Origin: Desulfobacteraceae bacterium
Lineage (GTDB): Bacteria; Desulfobacterota; Desulfobacteria; Desulfobacterales; Desulfosarcinaceae
Direction: 5' to 3'
Length of the DNA: 55,282 bases
Assembly: GCA_013003715.1 (NCBI GenBank)
Contig: JABDIN010000008.1
Span: 1-55,282 of the forward strand
How positions within the stretch are numbered: the first letter of the stretch is position 1; the number at the start of each line of letters is the position of its first letter. Below the pieces are notes generated by a model. That model did no database searches, had not been told where the DNA came from, and saw only the letters and a program-made list of their open reading frames with translations. Shown piece after piece: positions 15,118-23,631 of the stretch. A program made the translations under genes and the position numbers.

Positions 15118-18021
15118 ATGAGGACTATTCAGAAGAAAAATTGTCGTTGGTGGACGCTGCTGATCATGTTAATCCCCCTGGCTTTGATAACAGCATGCGG
15201 CGGGGGCGGGGGAAGCGATGTTGTCGACGGCAGCGATCCTGGAGACGGCGGTATTGAAGAAGGGGAATACGTGATTTTTCTGGCCAATCAGGATGAAAAC
15301 GCGCCTGAAGATTATAATCTATACCTGGCGAACTCACAAAATCCGGAGACCCTGACCAAGCTGAACCCTCCCGGTGCCGCTGTGCATGGGGACGTCATCC
15401 AGATGGCATTCAGCCCGGACGGCGCATATGCGGTGTATCTGGCCGACCAGGAGAGCAACGGCATTTACGAGCTTTACCTGGTGGATATGGCCTCGCCGGG
15501 GACACCTGTCAAGCTTAACGGTACCCTGGTAAGCGGTGGCCGCGTGGATGATTTTACATTCAGCCCGGACAGCAGCCGGGTGGCGTACCGCGCCGACCAG
15601 GACACCGCCGGAGTGAATGAGCTTTACCTGGCAGCGGTTGCATCACCGGGAACCTCGGTCAAGATAAACAGTGCCCTGCCGGACCTCGGTGATGTCGAGG
15701 ATTTTTCCTTCAGCCCCGATAGCAGTATGGTAGCGTACATGGCGGATCAGGACACGGATGAGCATAACGAACTTTATCTCGTGGATCTGGCCGCACCCGA
15801 GACCTCAGACAAACTTAATGGTGCCCTGGTCGCCGATGGAGATGTGCTCGAATTTGCATTCAACCCGGGCAGCTACAGTGTGGTGTACCGAGCGGATCAG
15901 GATAGGGATCGGGTTTTTGAACTCTATACTGTGGATATTGTAACACCCGGGACCTCAGTCAAACTCAACAGCAGTCTCGTCGAAGGCGGAGATATTGCGG
16001 ATTTTCTAATCAGCCGAGACGGTATAGTGTTTTACCGCGCGGATCAGGATATTGATGGAACATATGAAGTCTATGCTGTGACGACACCCGGGAGTTCGCT
16101 TAAACTCAACAGCCCTCTTTCGGCAGGCGAAAGTGTTACTAAATTCATCTTGAATTATAATGGTTCAGCGATGGCGTACCGTGCCGACCAGGATATCGAC
16201 GGCGTTCATGAAATCTATTATGTGACCGGCGGAGCGATAACAAAAATCAACAAACCCCTGGTGGCGGGCAGAACCACCGGAGACTTTGCATTCAGCCCGG
16301 ACGGCACCTTGGTGGGATATATCGCGGACCAGGACACGGACGATGTTTATGAACTCTATACCGTGGATCTGACAGAACTGGTGTGGGGATCGACTAAAAG
16401 AAACACCCTCTTGGTCGCCGACAGAGAGATTACCGACTTCCAGTTCCGCCCGGACAGCCAGGGGATAATATACCGCGCCGACCATGATACCAAAGGTGTA
16501 TATGAGCTCTATTCGGCATCTCTGTCAACCCCCGGAACGGCATACAGACTCAACAGTCCTCTGCCAGCCGGTGGACAGGTCCGTCGTGATTTTTCATTTC
16601 ACCCCGACAGCACCCTCGTAGCGTATCGCGCCGACCAGGAGAATTACAGCGTGGACGAGCTCTATTATGTAGATATTACAAGTCCGGGTGACGTATTCAA
16701 GCTCAACAGCACATTGGCGACGGGTATTAAAATAGTCAACTATCAAGTCAGCCCCGACGGCAAACAGGTGGTGTACTGCGCCGACCAGGACATGAATGCT
16801 GTTTTTGAACTCTATCTTTTGGACATAACAAGGCCCGGAACATCCGTCAAACTCAGCGGTGCCCTGGTCGCCGACGGAGATGTGAGTTACGATGGTTTCA
16901 AGTTCAGCCCCGACAGCAGCCGGGTGGCCTATTACGCCGACCAGGACACAGATGAAGTTTATGAGCTCTATTTGGTGGATACGGCAACACCCGGAACATC
17001 GGTCAAACTCAACAGCGCACTGGTGGCAGACGGTGATGTGAGTACTGATGCTATCGCATTCAGCCCCGACGGCAAACACATGGTATACCGGGCCGACCAG
17101 GACACCGATCAGGTCTATGAACTCTATCTGGTGGATCTGACCGCACCCGGAGCTTCCGTCAAGCTCAACAGTCCCCGGGTGGCAGGCGGCGATATACTTG
17201 GCTCTGCCTTCAGTCCTGATGGCAGCCAAGTCGTATATCGCGCTGATCAGGACATAGATGAAATGGACGAGCTCTATCTGGTGGATGTGAGCACACCCGG
17301 AACATCAACCAAAATTAACAGCGCCCTGGCAGCCGATGCTGATATTACGCGCTTTGTTATCAGCCCGGATGGGCGCCGGATCGCGTACCGCGCTGATCAT
17401 GATACGGATGAGGTTTTTGAACTTTATCTAACGGATATGAGCACACCCGGAACATCGGTCAAGCTTAACAGCGCTCTTACAATCGGAGGCAATGTATACA
17501 GTTCCGGTTTTACCTTCAGTCCCGACGGCAGCCAGGTGTTGTACCGCGCCGACCAGGACATTGATGGTACAGTTGAACTTTATCTGGTGGATCTGACCGC
17601 ACCCGGAACTTCGGCCAAGCTCAACAGTGCGCTGGTGGCAGACGGTGATGTATCATCCCATGGCCTTTCGTTCAGCCACGACAGCAGCCATGTGGTGTAC
17701 TGTGCCGATCAGGATACCGACGATATCTATGAGATCTATTCGGTGAGCGTGGCGTCTCCGGGTGTATCCACCAAGCTGAATCAACCATTGGCGGAGGGTT
17801 CGGAGGTGTATATGCATGGGGTCAGTCCAGACAGTATAACCGTGTCCTTTGTCACTCACCAGGAGATAGATGATACACCATTGGGAGAACTCTACCTGGT
17901 TAGACAGGATGATCCCGGAAATGCCATCCGGTTGAACATTCCCCGCACGGGCACAGCACCCTACTTATACATAGAGGCGTTTTCTTTTGTCCCGGGTGAA
18001 GTATTTTACACTTATCATTGA
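15118..18021 (+). CDS. Lipoprotein with 18 propeller-type repeats, copy 1
   Basis: A 967-residue protein. The N-terminus is a lipoprotein signal with lipobox LITAC and the lipidated Cys at 27, then a Gly/Asp linker. The rest is about 18 repeats of 48-53 residues with consensus FSPDGSxVAYRADQDTDEVYELYLVD, then PGTSVKLNSALVADGDV. The FSPDG and YxAD strands match TolB/WD40-like (PD40) beta-propeller blades; eighteen blades would give two or three propellers in a row. The invariant DQDTD loop is acidic and could bind calcium, which is inference. It is exported and anchored to a membrane. AAAGGAG lies 6 bases before the ATG. It is nearly identical at both ends to its tandem paralogue, with a diverged middle. 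Ligand unknown. Confidence 0.88.
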   Translation: MRTIQKKNCRWWTLLIMLIPLALITACGGGGGSDVVDGSDPGDGGIEEGEYVIFLANQDENAPEDYNLYLANSQNPETLTKLNPPGAAVHGDVIQMAFSPDGAYAVYLADQESNGIYELYLVDMASPGTPVKLNGTLVSGGRVDDFTFSPDSSRVAYRADQDTAGVNELYLAAVASPGTSVKINSALPDLGDVEDFSFSPDSSMVAYMADQDTDEHNELYLVDLAAPETSDKLNGALVADGDVLEFAFNPGSYSVVYRADQDRDRVFELYTVDIVTPGTSVKLNSSLVEGGDIADFLISRDGIVFYRADQDIDGTYEVYAVTTPGSSLKLNSPLSAGESVTKFILNYNGSAMAYRADQDIDGVHEIYYVTGGAITKINKPLVAGRTTGDFAFSPDGTLVGYIADQDTDDVYELYTVDLTELVWGSTKRNTLLVADREITDFQFRPDSQGIIYRADHDTKGVYELYSASLSTPGTAYRLNSPLPAGGQVRRDFSFHPDSTLVAYRADQENYSVDELYYVDITSPGDVFKLNSTLATGIKIVNYQVSPDGKQVVYCADQDMNAVFELYLLDITRPGTSVKLSGALVADGDVSYDGFKFSPDSSRVAYYADQDTDEVYELYLVDTATPGTSVKLNSALVADGDVSTDAIAFSPDGKHMVYRADQDTDQVYELYLVDLTAPGASVKLNSPRVAGGDILGSAFSPDGSQVVYRADQDIDEMDELYLVDVSTPGTSTKINSALAADADITRFVISPDGRRIAYRADHDTDEVFELYLTDMSTPGTSVKLNSALTIGGNVYSSGFTFSPDGSQVLYRADQDIDGTVELYLVDLTAPGTSAKLNSALVADGDVSSHGLSFSHDSSHVVYCADQDTDDIYEIYSVSVASPGVSTKLNQPLAEGSEVYMHGVSPDSITVSFVTHQEIDDTPLGELYLVRQDDPGNAIRLNIPRTGTAPYLYIEAFSFVPGEVFYTYH

Positions 18022-18048
18022 TGTACTAATCCCGATATCTTCAACCGC

Positions 18049-18086
18049 GGGGGCGTCCTCAGATCCGGACGCCCCCGGCTCTTTTA
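18049..18086 (+). terminator. Intrinsic terminator after propeller lipoprotein copy 1
   Basis: GGGGGCGTCC / GGACGCCCCC, a perfect 10-bp stem with an 8-base loop, is followed after four bases by CTTTTAT. It is present in both copies of the duplication. Confidence 0.8.
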
Positions 18087-18504
18087 TCAAGCTGATATCA
18101 GATACAATCATCCCCGGAACTCACGCCCGATACCCAAATCCCGAAACAACGCCTACACTGAACTGATTCCCATTTCCACAACCCCGGCAAGCTTCCCCCC
18201 TTCAATACCAAACCATGAATTATCCGTGGTGATTCACACCACCTGTAAATTTCCTGAGCCAAAGGTGCGAGATTTTTATAATTTCGGCGTCTATTGAATC
18301 GTAAACGAATCAGCGCGTTTTTATGTAATTCGAATCCACGTCGGATGTCATTGAAACCTGCAGCTACATAAATATGAACCGGTGGACGGCGGCCTTTCAG
18401 TTTTAATTCGTACGGTCAAATGGAGGGACGATGCTTTTTTCGTTGGCAAATCCCAATAACCGCCGGCATTCAGTTAATGAGTTTTTACGCAAACAGGAGG
18501 TATC

Positions 18505-21408
18505 ATGAGAATTATACAGAAAAACAATTGTCGTTGGTGGGCGCTGCTGATCATTTTAATCCCCTTGGCCTTGATAACAGCTTGCGGCGGTGGGGGCGGC
18601 GGAGGAAGCGATGTTGTCGACGGCAGCGATCCTGTAGACGGAGGTATTGAGAAAGCGAAAGACGTTATTTTTCTGGCCAATCAGGATGAAAACGCGCCTG
18701 AAGATTATAATCTGTACCTGGCGAACTCACAAAATCCGGAGGCCCTGACCAAGCTGAACCCTCCCGGTGCCGCTGTGCATGGGGACGTCATCCAGATGGC
18801 ATTCACCCCGGACGGCGCGTATGCGGTGTATCTGGCCGACCAGGAGAGCAACGGCATTTACGAGCTTTACCTGGTGGATATGGCCTCGCCGGGGACACCT
18901 GTCAAGCTTAACGGCACTCTGTCAAGTGGTGGCAGTGTGGATGATTTTACATTCAGCCCGGACAGCAGCCGGGTGGCGTACAGCGCCGACCAGGATACCG
19001 CCGGAATGAAGGAGCTTTACCTGGCAGCGGTTGCTTCACCGGGAACATCGGTCAAGCTCAACAGCCCCCTGCCGGACCTCGGTGATGTCGAGGATTTTTC
19101 CTTCAGCCCCGATGGCAACTGGGTGGCATACACGGCGGATCAGGATACGGAGGCGATCAGCGAGCTCTATCTGGTGGATCCGACCGCACCCGGAACCTCA
19201 GCCAAACTCAACAGCGCCCTGGTCGAAGGTGGCGGGGTTAAAGAGTTTGCGTTCAGCCCGGACAGTCTCAACGTGGCATACCGCGCGGATCAGGATACGG
19301 ATGCGGTTTTTGAACTCTATAGTGTTGATATTGCATCACCCGGGACCTCAGTCAAACTCAACAGCAGTCTCGTCGAAGGCGGAGATGTTGCGGATTTTCT
19401 CTTCAGCCCAACCGGTCACCTGTATTACCGCGCGGATCAGGACACGGATGGAAGCGATGAAGTCTATATCGTGATATCACCCGGGAATTCACATAAATTC
19501 AACAGCCCTCTTGTGGCCGGCGGGAGTGTTACAGACTTTATTTTGAACTCTGGTGGTTCAGCGATGGCGTATCGTGCCGACCAGGATACGGACGGTGTCT
19601 ATGAACTCTATTATGTGGGCGGTGGGGTAAAAACTAAAATCAACGGCCCCCTGGTGGCCGGCGGAAATATCAAAGCGTTCGCGTTCAGCCCGGACGACAC
19701 AGAGGTGGGGTATATCGCGGACCAGGACACAAATGATGTTTATGAACTCTATACCGTGGATGTGACAGTGCTGGGGCCATCGGCCAAAATAAACGCTCCC
19801 ATGGCCCCAAACGGAGATGTTATGGAATTTAAGTTCCGCCCGGACAGCCTTGGATTGGCCTACCGTGCCGACCAGGATACCGATAATGTATATGAGCTCT
19901 ATTCGGTTACCCTGGCAACCCCTGGAGCGGCGACCAGGCTCAACAGCGGCTTGACAAACGGCGGAGATGTCCATGAATTTGCCATTCACCCCGACAGCTC
20001 CCGGGTGGTGTACCTCGCCGACCAGGAGAAGGACCTGGTTGACGAGTTCTATTCCGCCAGTATTGCAATGACGGGGGTCTTGCGTAAGCTCAACATCTCA
20101 CTGGCGACGGGTATTGAAATAACCGATTTTCAAGTCAGCCCCAACGGCAAACAGGTGGTGTACCGCGCCGACCAGGACATGAATGATGTTTTTAACCTTT
20201 ATCTTTTGGACATGACAACACCCGGAACATCCGTCAAACTCAGCGGCGCCCTGGTCGCCGGCGGAGATGTGAATTACGATGCTTTCGCGTTCAGCCCCGA
20301 CGGCAGCCATGTGGCCTATCACGCAGACCAGGACACCGATGAGGTTTATGAACTCTATCTGGTGGATACGGCAAACCCCGGAACTTCGGTCAAACTCAAT
20401 AGCGCACTGGTCGCAAACGGTGATGTGAGTAATGATGCTATCGCATTCAGCCCCGACGGCAACCACATGGTATACCGATCCGACCAGGACACCGATCAGG
20501 TCTATGAACTCTATCTGGTGGATCTGACCACGCCCGGAACATCGACCAAACTCAACAGCGCCCTGGTGGCAGGTGGCGATATATTGGACTATTCCTTCAG
20601 CCCCGATGGCAGCAAGGTCGCATATCGTGCCGATCAGGACATAGATGAAATGGAAGAGCTCTATCTGGTGGATGTAAGCACACCCGGAACATCAACCAAA
20701 CTTAACAGCGCGCTGGCAGCCGATGCTGATATTACGCGCTTTATTATAAGCCCGGATGGGCGCCGTATCGCGTACCGCGCTGATCATGATACGGATGAGG
20801 TTTTTGAACTCTATTTAACGGATATGAGTACACCCGGAACATCGGCCAAGCTTAACAGCGCTCTTACAATCGGAGGCAATGTATACCGTTCCGGTTTTAC
20901 CTTCAGTCCCGACGGCAGCCAGGTGCTGTACCGCGCCGACCAGGACATTGATGGTACAGTTGAACTCTACCTGGTGGATCTGACCGCACCCGGAACTTCG
21001 GCCAAGCTCAATAGCGCACTGGTGGCAGGCGGTGATGTATCATCCCGTGGCCTTTCGTTCAGCCCCGACAGCAGCAATGTGGTGTACCGTGCCGATCAGG
21101 ATACCTACGATATCTATGAGATCTATTCGGTGAGCGTGGCGTCTCCGGGTGTATCCACCAAGCTGAATCAACCATTGGCTGAAGGTTCGGAGCTGTATAT
21201 GCATGGGGTCAGTCCGGACAGTATAAACGTGTCCTTTGTCACTTACCAGGAGATAGATGATACACCATTGGGAGAACTCTACCTGGTTAGACGGGATGAT
21301 CCCGGAAATGCCATCCGCTTAAGCATTCCCCGCACGGGCACAGCACCCGACTTAAATATAGAGGCTTTTTCTTTTGTCCCGGGTGAAGTATTTTACACTT
21401 ATTATTGA
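18505..21408 (+). CDS. Lipoprotein with 18 propeller-type repeats, copy 2
   Basis: A 967-residue paralogue of the gene at 15118, of identical length despite many substitutions and small compensating differences. It has the same lipobox (LITAC) with two more Gly after the Cys, and the same 18-repeat array with FSPDG, ADQDTD and LNSAL positions conserved. AGGAGG lies 6 bases before the ATG at 18505. Repeats 4-10 differ most from copy 1 and repeats 12-18 least. Retention of an open frame over 2.9 kb with most changes outside the motif positions indicates both copies are under selection. The leader hairpin with T run seen before copy 1 is missing here, so expression may differ. Confidence 0.88.
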   Translation: MRIIQKNNCRWWALLIILIPLALITACGGGGGGGSDVVDGSDPVDGGIEKAKDVIFLANQDENAPEDYNLYLANSQNPEALTKLNPPGAAVHGDVIQMAFTPDGAYAVYLADQESNGIYELYLVDMASPGTPVKLNGTLSSGGSVDDFTFSPDSSRVAYSADQDTAGMKELYLAAVASPGTSVKLNSPLPDLGDVEDFSFSPDGNWVAYTADQDTEAISELYLVDPTAPGTSAKLNSALVEGGGVKEFAFSPDSLNVAYRADQDTDAVFELYSVDIASPGTSVKLNSSLVEGGDVADFLFSPTGHLYYRADQDTDGSDEVYIVISPGNSHKFNSPLVAGGSVTDFILNSGGSAMAYRADQDTDGVYELYYVGGGVKTKINGPLVAGGNIKAFAFSPDDTEVGYIADQDTNDVYELYTVDVTVLGPSAKINAPMAPNGDVMEFKFRPDSLGLAYRADQDTDNVYELYSVTLATPGAATRLNSGLTNGGDVHEFAIHPDSSRVVYLADQEKDLVDEFYSASIAMTGVLRKLNISLATGIEITDFQVSPNGKQVVYRADQDMNDVFNLYLLDMTTPGTSVKLSGALVAGGDVNYDAFAFSPDGSHVAYHADQDTDEVYELYLVDTANPGTSVKLNSALVANGDVSNDAIAFSPDGNHMVYRSDQDTDQVYELYLVDLTTPGTSTKLNSALVAGGDILDYSFSPDGSKVAYRADQDIDEMEELYLVDVSTPGTSTKLNSALAADADITRFIISPDGRRIAYRADHDTDEVFELYLTDMSTPGTSAKLNSALTIGGNVYRSGFTFSPDGSQVLYRADQDIDGTVELYLVDLTAPGTSAKLNSALVAGGDVSSRGLSFSPDSSNVVYRADQDTYDIYEIYSVSVASPGVSTKLNQPLAEGSELYMHGVSPDSINVSFVTYQEIDDTPLGELYLVRRDDPGNAIRLSIPRTGTAPDLNIEAFSFVPGEVFYTYY

Positions 21409-21433
21409 TGTACCCATCCCGATATCTTCAACC

Positions 21434-21473
21434 GCAGGGGCGTCCGCAGATGCGGACGCCCCCTGCTCTTTTA
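21434..21473 (+). terminator. Intrinsic terminator after propeller lipoprotein copy 2
   Basis: GCAGGGGCGTCCGCA pairs with TGCGGACGCCCCCTGC (one bulged C) around a 2-base loop, followed by TCTTTTAT. The stem is longer than in copy 1. Confidence 0.8.
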
Positions 21474-21537
21474 TCAAGCTGTTTTTCCGGAGAACGGCAT
21501 AGTTGAAAACAATTAGTGGACATGGGGGACGTCTTGA

Positions 21538-21665
21538 CTAAATTGACTGTCTTTTATTTTTCTCCCTCCCTATAGCCCGGCTCATCATTTTTGATATAGC
21601 CGACATTGTCACTCCCAGTTGTCGCGCCACCTCTGCAGGCGTCAAGCCGTGCTGCTTTGTGCCAG
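21538..21665 (-). pseudogene. C-terminal remnant of a transposase (REP-associated/IS200-like HTH tail)
   Basis: On the minus strand this frame reads GTKQHGLTPAEVARQLGVTM, then SAISKMMSRAIGREK and a TAG stop at 21538-21540. That is a helix-turn-helix tail like the C-terminal domain of REP-associated tyrosine transposases or similar YhhI/Y1-type proteins. The catalytic part is absent: the frame runs directly into AbiEi-derived sequence of opposite polarity near 21665. No ribosome site or start is seen. It marks a past mobile-element event at the left edge of the decayed region. Confidence 0.55.
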
Positions 21666-21676
21666 GATTTATATAG

Positions 21677-22060
21677 TGGCGAGAATGCCTGACCTCCGCG
21701 CTCTTTTTTCATGGCATCGGAACCCAAATGCCTTATGAAATATGGATGATGAGGCCGGATCGAAAGATGATGCCGAACAAAGACTTCCCCATTCGCTTTG
21801 TTTATTGCACGGGAGCTGCATTTTCGCATGGCATAGAAACACATCGCATCGAGGGCATGGAAGTGTGCATCTACGCACCCTCCAAGACGGTGGCCGATTG
21901 TTTCAAATATCGCAACAAAATCGGACTGGATGTCGCCACCGAAGCCCTTAAGGAGGGATGGCGGGCAAAGTGTTTCACAATGGACGAACTTTGGCAAGCG
22001 GCCAAAGTTTGCCGTGTGCAAAACATCATTCAGCCCTATGTGGAGATGCTTGTCCAATGA
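21677..22060 (+). pseudogene. AbiEi-family antitoxin, N-terminally truncated
   Basis: The readable frame begins after a TAG at 21674-21676 and gives ECLTSALFFHGIGTQMPYEI, followed by FPIRFVYCTGAAFSHGIETH, KTVADCFKYRNKIGLDVATE and CRVQNIIQPYVEML. This matches the C-terminal two-thirds of type IV toxin-antitoxin AbiEi proteins (known hallmark KTVaDCFKyRnKiGldva). The N-terminal winged helix is missing and the upstream sequence is transposase-derived. An internal ATG at 21728 could give a 110-residue fragment, but it has no ribosome site. The stop overlaps the ATG of the AbiEii remnant (ATGA), the normal arrangement for an abiEi-abiEii operon. It is judged non-functional as an antitoxin repressor. 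Confidence 0.8.
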
Positions 22061-22221
22061 GGGAACCCGTGAAAAACATGAGCGCATCGGTGCGAGCCCG
22101 GCTCTTGGACATGTCGAGATCAACCGGGAGAAATTTTCAGGAGTTGGTGATTCGATACGTTGTCGAACGTTTTCTTGCCCGATTAGTAGAGAGTGACCAC
22201 AGAAAACACGGAATACACTGA
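22057..22221 (+). pseudogene. AbiEii-family nucleotidyltransferase toxin, N-terminal stub
   Basis: ATG at 22057 overlaps the antitoxin stop. The 54-residue frame contains MSASVRARLLDMSRSTGRNF and QELVIRYVVERFLARL, which is the characteristic AbiEii N-terminal helix pair. AbiEii proteins are about 300 residues and transfer nucleotides onto RNA. Here the frame ends at 22221 inside an inverted repeat (22196-22266) that has replaced the rest, including the GS...D nucleotidyltransferase motif. The toxin is therefore destroyed, which fits decay of the antitoxin as well. Confidence 0.78.
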
Positions 22222-22266
22222 AAAAAGAAAAGATAGTAATTCTGTGTATTCTGTGTGTTCCGTGGT
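22196..22266. repeat. Inverted repeat interrupting the AbiEii remnant
   Basis: The arm 22196-22222 (ACCACAGAAAACACGGAATA...) pairs with 22240-22266 at 23 of 27 positions around a 17-base spacer. The consensus ACCACNGAANACACNGAA is itself a set of near-repeats of ACNGAA. The element joins the AbiEii stub to a methyltransferase tail, so it sits exactly at a recombination or insertion junction. Confidence 0.7.
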
Positions 22267-22267
22267 T

Positions 22268-22464
22268 GAAAATGAAGTATTCTTTGTGGATGGAAACGCA
22301 TTGACCGCCTGCTTTGCAATGAATGGTAAAATCACCGAGGACTTTTGTAAAGAGCTTGCCAAACGACAGCCTTTGCGGGCGGTTTTAAAGACGATAGCGT
22401 AAAAATTAACGTCGAGCAGATCTTCGAGCTGATATCACCCCATACAGAGGTGAAGTGCATATGA
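22268..22464 (+). pseudogene. C-terminal remnant of a DNA methyltransferase (type III Mod-like), frameshifted
   Basis: One frame gives VFFVDGNALTACFAMNGKIT, then CKELAKRQPLRAV up to 22384. A second frame, from about 22378, gives GGFKDDSVKINVEQIFELIS then PHTEVKCI and a TGA at 22462-22464. Put together they match the conserved end of type III (and related) adenine modification methylases, where LRvvFRDssF...KINveqIFk.LSP is typical. A small deletion where FRD is expected causes the frame change. The rest of the gene is missing, replaced by the AbiE remnants. The stop overlaps the start of the RhuM-family gene. Confidence 0.65.
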
Positions 22465-23506
22465 GCAACCACGAAAAACACGAAATGGAACCGGCAAAGG
22501 GCCAGTTTTTGGTCTATCAGGCTGAAGACGGCAAGTTGAAGCTGGATGTGCGGTTTGAAGGTGAATCGGTATGGCTGACGCAACCTTTGGTGGCGGATCT
22601 TTTTCAGACAACACAACAAAACATTAGTCAACATTTATTAAACATTTACGAGGAAGAGGAGCTGGCACCGGAGGCAACTCACAAGAAATTCTTGTCAGTT
22701 CGATTGGAGGGAAAGCGAGAGGTCAAAAGGTTATTGGATTATTATAATCTGGACATGATTATTTCCGTCGGTTACCGGGTCAAAAGCCATGTGGCGACTC
22801 GTTTCCGCATATGGGCCACCCAACAACTGACAGAGTTTATCAAAAAAGGTTTTCTACTGGATGATGAACGTCTGAAGAATCCGGACCTTCCCTTCGATTA
22901 TTTTGAAGAGTTGGAACGACGCATTCAGGATATTCGGACTTCGGAACGTCGTTTTTATCAGAAAATCACCGATATCTACGCGACCAGCATCGATTACGAT
23001 CCGACGCTGGAGATCAGCATCAATTTTTTTAAAACCGTTCAGAACAAAATGCACTGGGCCATTACCGGACAAACCGCGGCGGAAATCATTCATTCCAGAG
23101 CAGACTCTGCTAAGCCCAACATGGGTTTAACCAATTATCGTGGTGCTAAAGTCCGCAAACAAGATGTGACGGTTGCAAAGAATTACCTGAATGAGGACGA
23201 ATTGGCGGCATTGAATAACCTGGTCGAACAATATCTGATCTACGCCCAGGGCCAGGCCATTCGCCGGATCCCCATGCATATGAACGACTGGATTAAAAAG
23301 CTGGACAGTTTTATGACCCTCAACGACCGGGACATTCTTACGCATGCCGGGATATTTACGACGAAATGGCCAAGCAACTGGCCGAAGGCGAGTATGAAAA
23401 GTTCCACACCAGCCGTCTGAAAACATCAAACAAACAACTCAGTGACTTTGATAAAGCCGTTAAGCAGATCGAGGCCTCAAAGAAAAAAGGAGGCAACCAT
23501 GAATAA
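22461..23506 (+). pseudogene. RhuM-family (virulence/RM-associated) protein with one frameshift
   Basis: Start ATG at 22461 with GAGGTG 8 bases upstream. The frame runs with good RhuM similarity (VWLTQPLVADLFQTTQQNIS, LDYYNLDMIISVGYRVKSHV, FRIWATQQLTEFIKKGFLLD) to HAG at 23351, then goes out of frame and would stop at 23420. One base lower the frame continues DIYDEMAKQLAEGEYEKFH to TAA at 23504-23506, which is the normal RhuM C-terminus. Adding one G to the GGG at 23349-23351 restores a 348-residue protein, so it is either a real homopolymer deletion or a sequencing error. RhuM proteins are often encoded beside restriction-modification genes, consistent with the Mod remnant before it. Molecular function is not established. 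Confidence 0.75.
22469..22485 (+). repeat. 17-bp repeat, left copy flanking the RhuM gene
   Basis: CCACGAAAAACACGAAA. It lies inside the first codons of the RhuM-family gene and encodes part of its N-terminus (NHEKHE). A perfect inverted copy is at 23512-23528. Confidence 0.7.
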
Positions 23507-23511
23507 CAAAC

Positions 23512-23528
23512 TTTCGTGTTTTTCGTGG
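23512..23528 (-). repeat. 17-bp repeat, right inverted copy
   Basis: TTTCGTGTTTTTCGTGG is the exact reverse complement of 22469-22485. The pair brackets the RhuM-family gene, with the right copy six bases past the restored stop. The motif resembles the arms of the 22196-22266 repeat. Confidence 0.7.
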
Positions 23529-23602
23529 CTTTCGCCTCAAAGCCGTAGGCAAACGTTATTTCGGCAAAACCGCGAGAACGGTGGGTTGTTTTTGGCTTCC
23601 CA

Positions 23603-23628
23603 GTCCGCCGGAGGCGGACTCTACCGAC
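23603..23628. repeat. Palindromic short repeat, copy 1
   Basis: GTCCGCC-GGA-GGCGGAC followed by TCTACCGAC. The same 15-base hairpin and flank (TCCGCC-GGA-GGCGGA, CTCTGCCGAC) occurs at 24098-24123 inside a tRNA relic. It looks like a short interspersed palindrome that carries a scrap of tRNA-Asn D-arm sequence. Confidence 0.6.
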
Positions 23629-23631
23629 AGT

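Larger units (their letters stand above)
14782..18094 (+). repeat. Tandem duplication, copy 1 (3.3 kb)
   Basis: The unit starts at TACACTGAACTG (14782) and ends at CTTTTATCAAGCTG (18094). It contains about 335 bases of leader, one propeller lipoprotein gene and its terminator. Copy 2 is at 18154-21481. Leader segments such as TGTCATTGAAACCTGCAG are shared, which shows that regulation was copied with the gene. Outside these limits similarity stops. Confidence 0.85.
18154..21481 (+). repeat. Tandem duplication, copy 2 (3.3 kb)
   Basis: Direct repeat of 14782-18094, separated by about 59 bases. Identity is high in the first roughly 600 and last roughly 750 coding bases and lower in the middle and in the leader, where small indels have accumulated. 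The terminators differ by compensating changes (GCAGGGGCGTCCGCA against the copy 1 stem). Confidence 0.85.

Noticed and set aside
15118-21408. Periodic DNA repeats resembling a minisatellite or CRISPR array
   Set aside because: The period is about 150 bp, units are coding and diverged, and the translation gives propeller blades. There are no short identical repeats with unique spacers.
21554-22123. 189-codon minus-strand frame across the AbiEi remnant
   Set aside because: The plus strand carries clear AbiEi and AbiEii motifs in the same place; the minus-strand transposase remnant is in a different frame.
22193-22402. 69-codon frame starting MTTENTEYTEK as a real small protein
   Set aside because: Its first part is translation of the inverted repeat and the remainder is the frameshifted tail of a methyltransferase.
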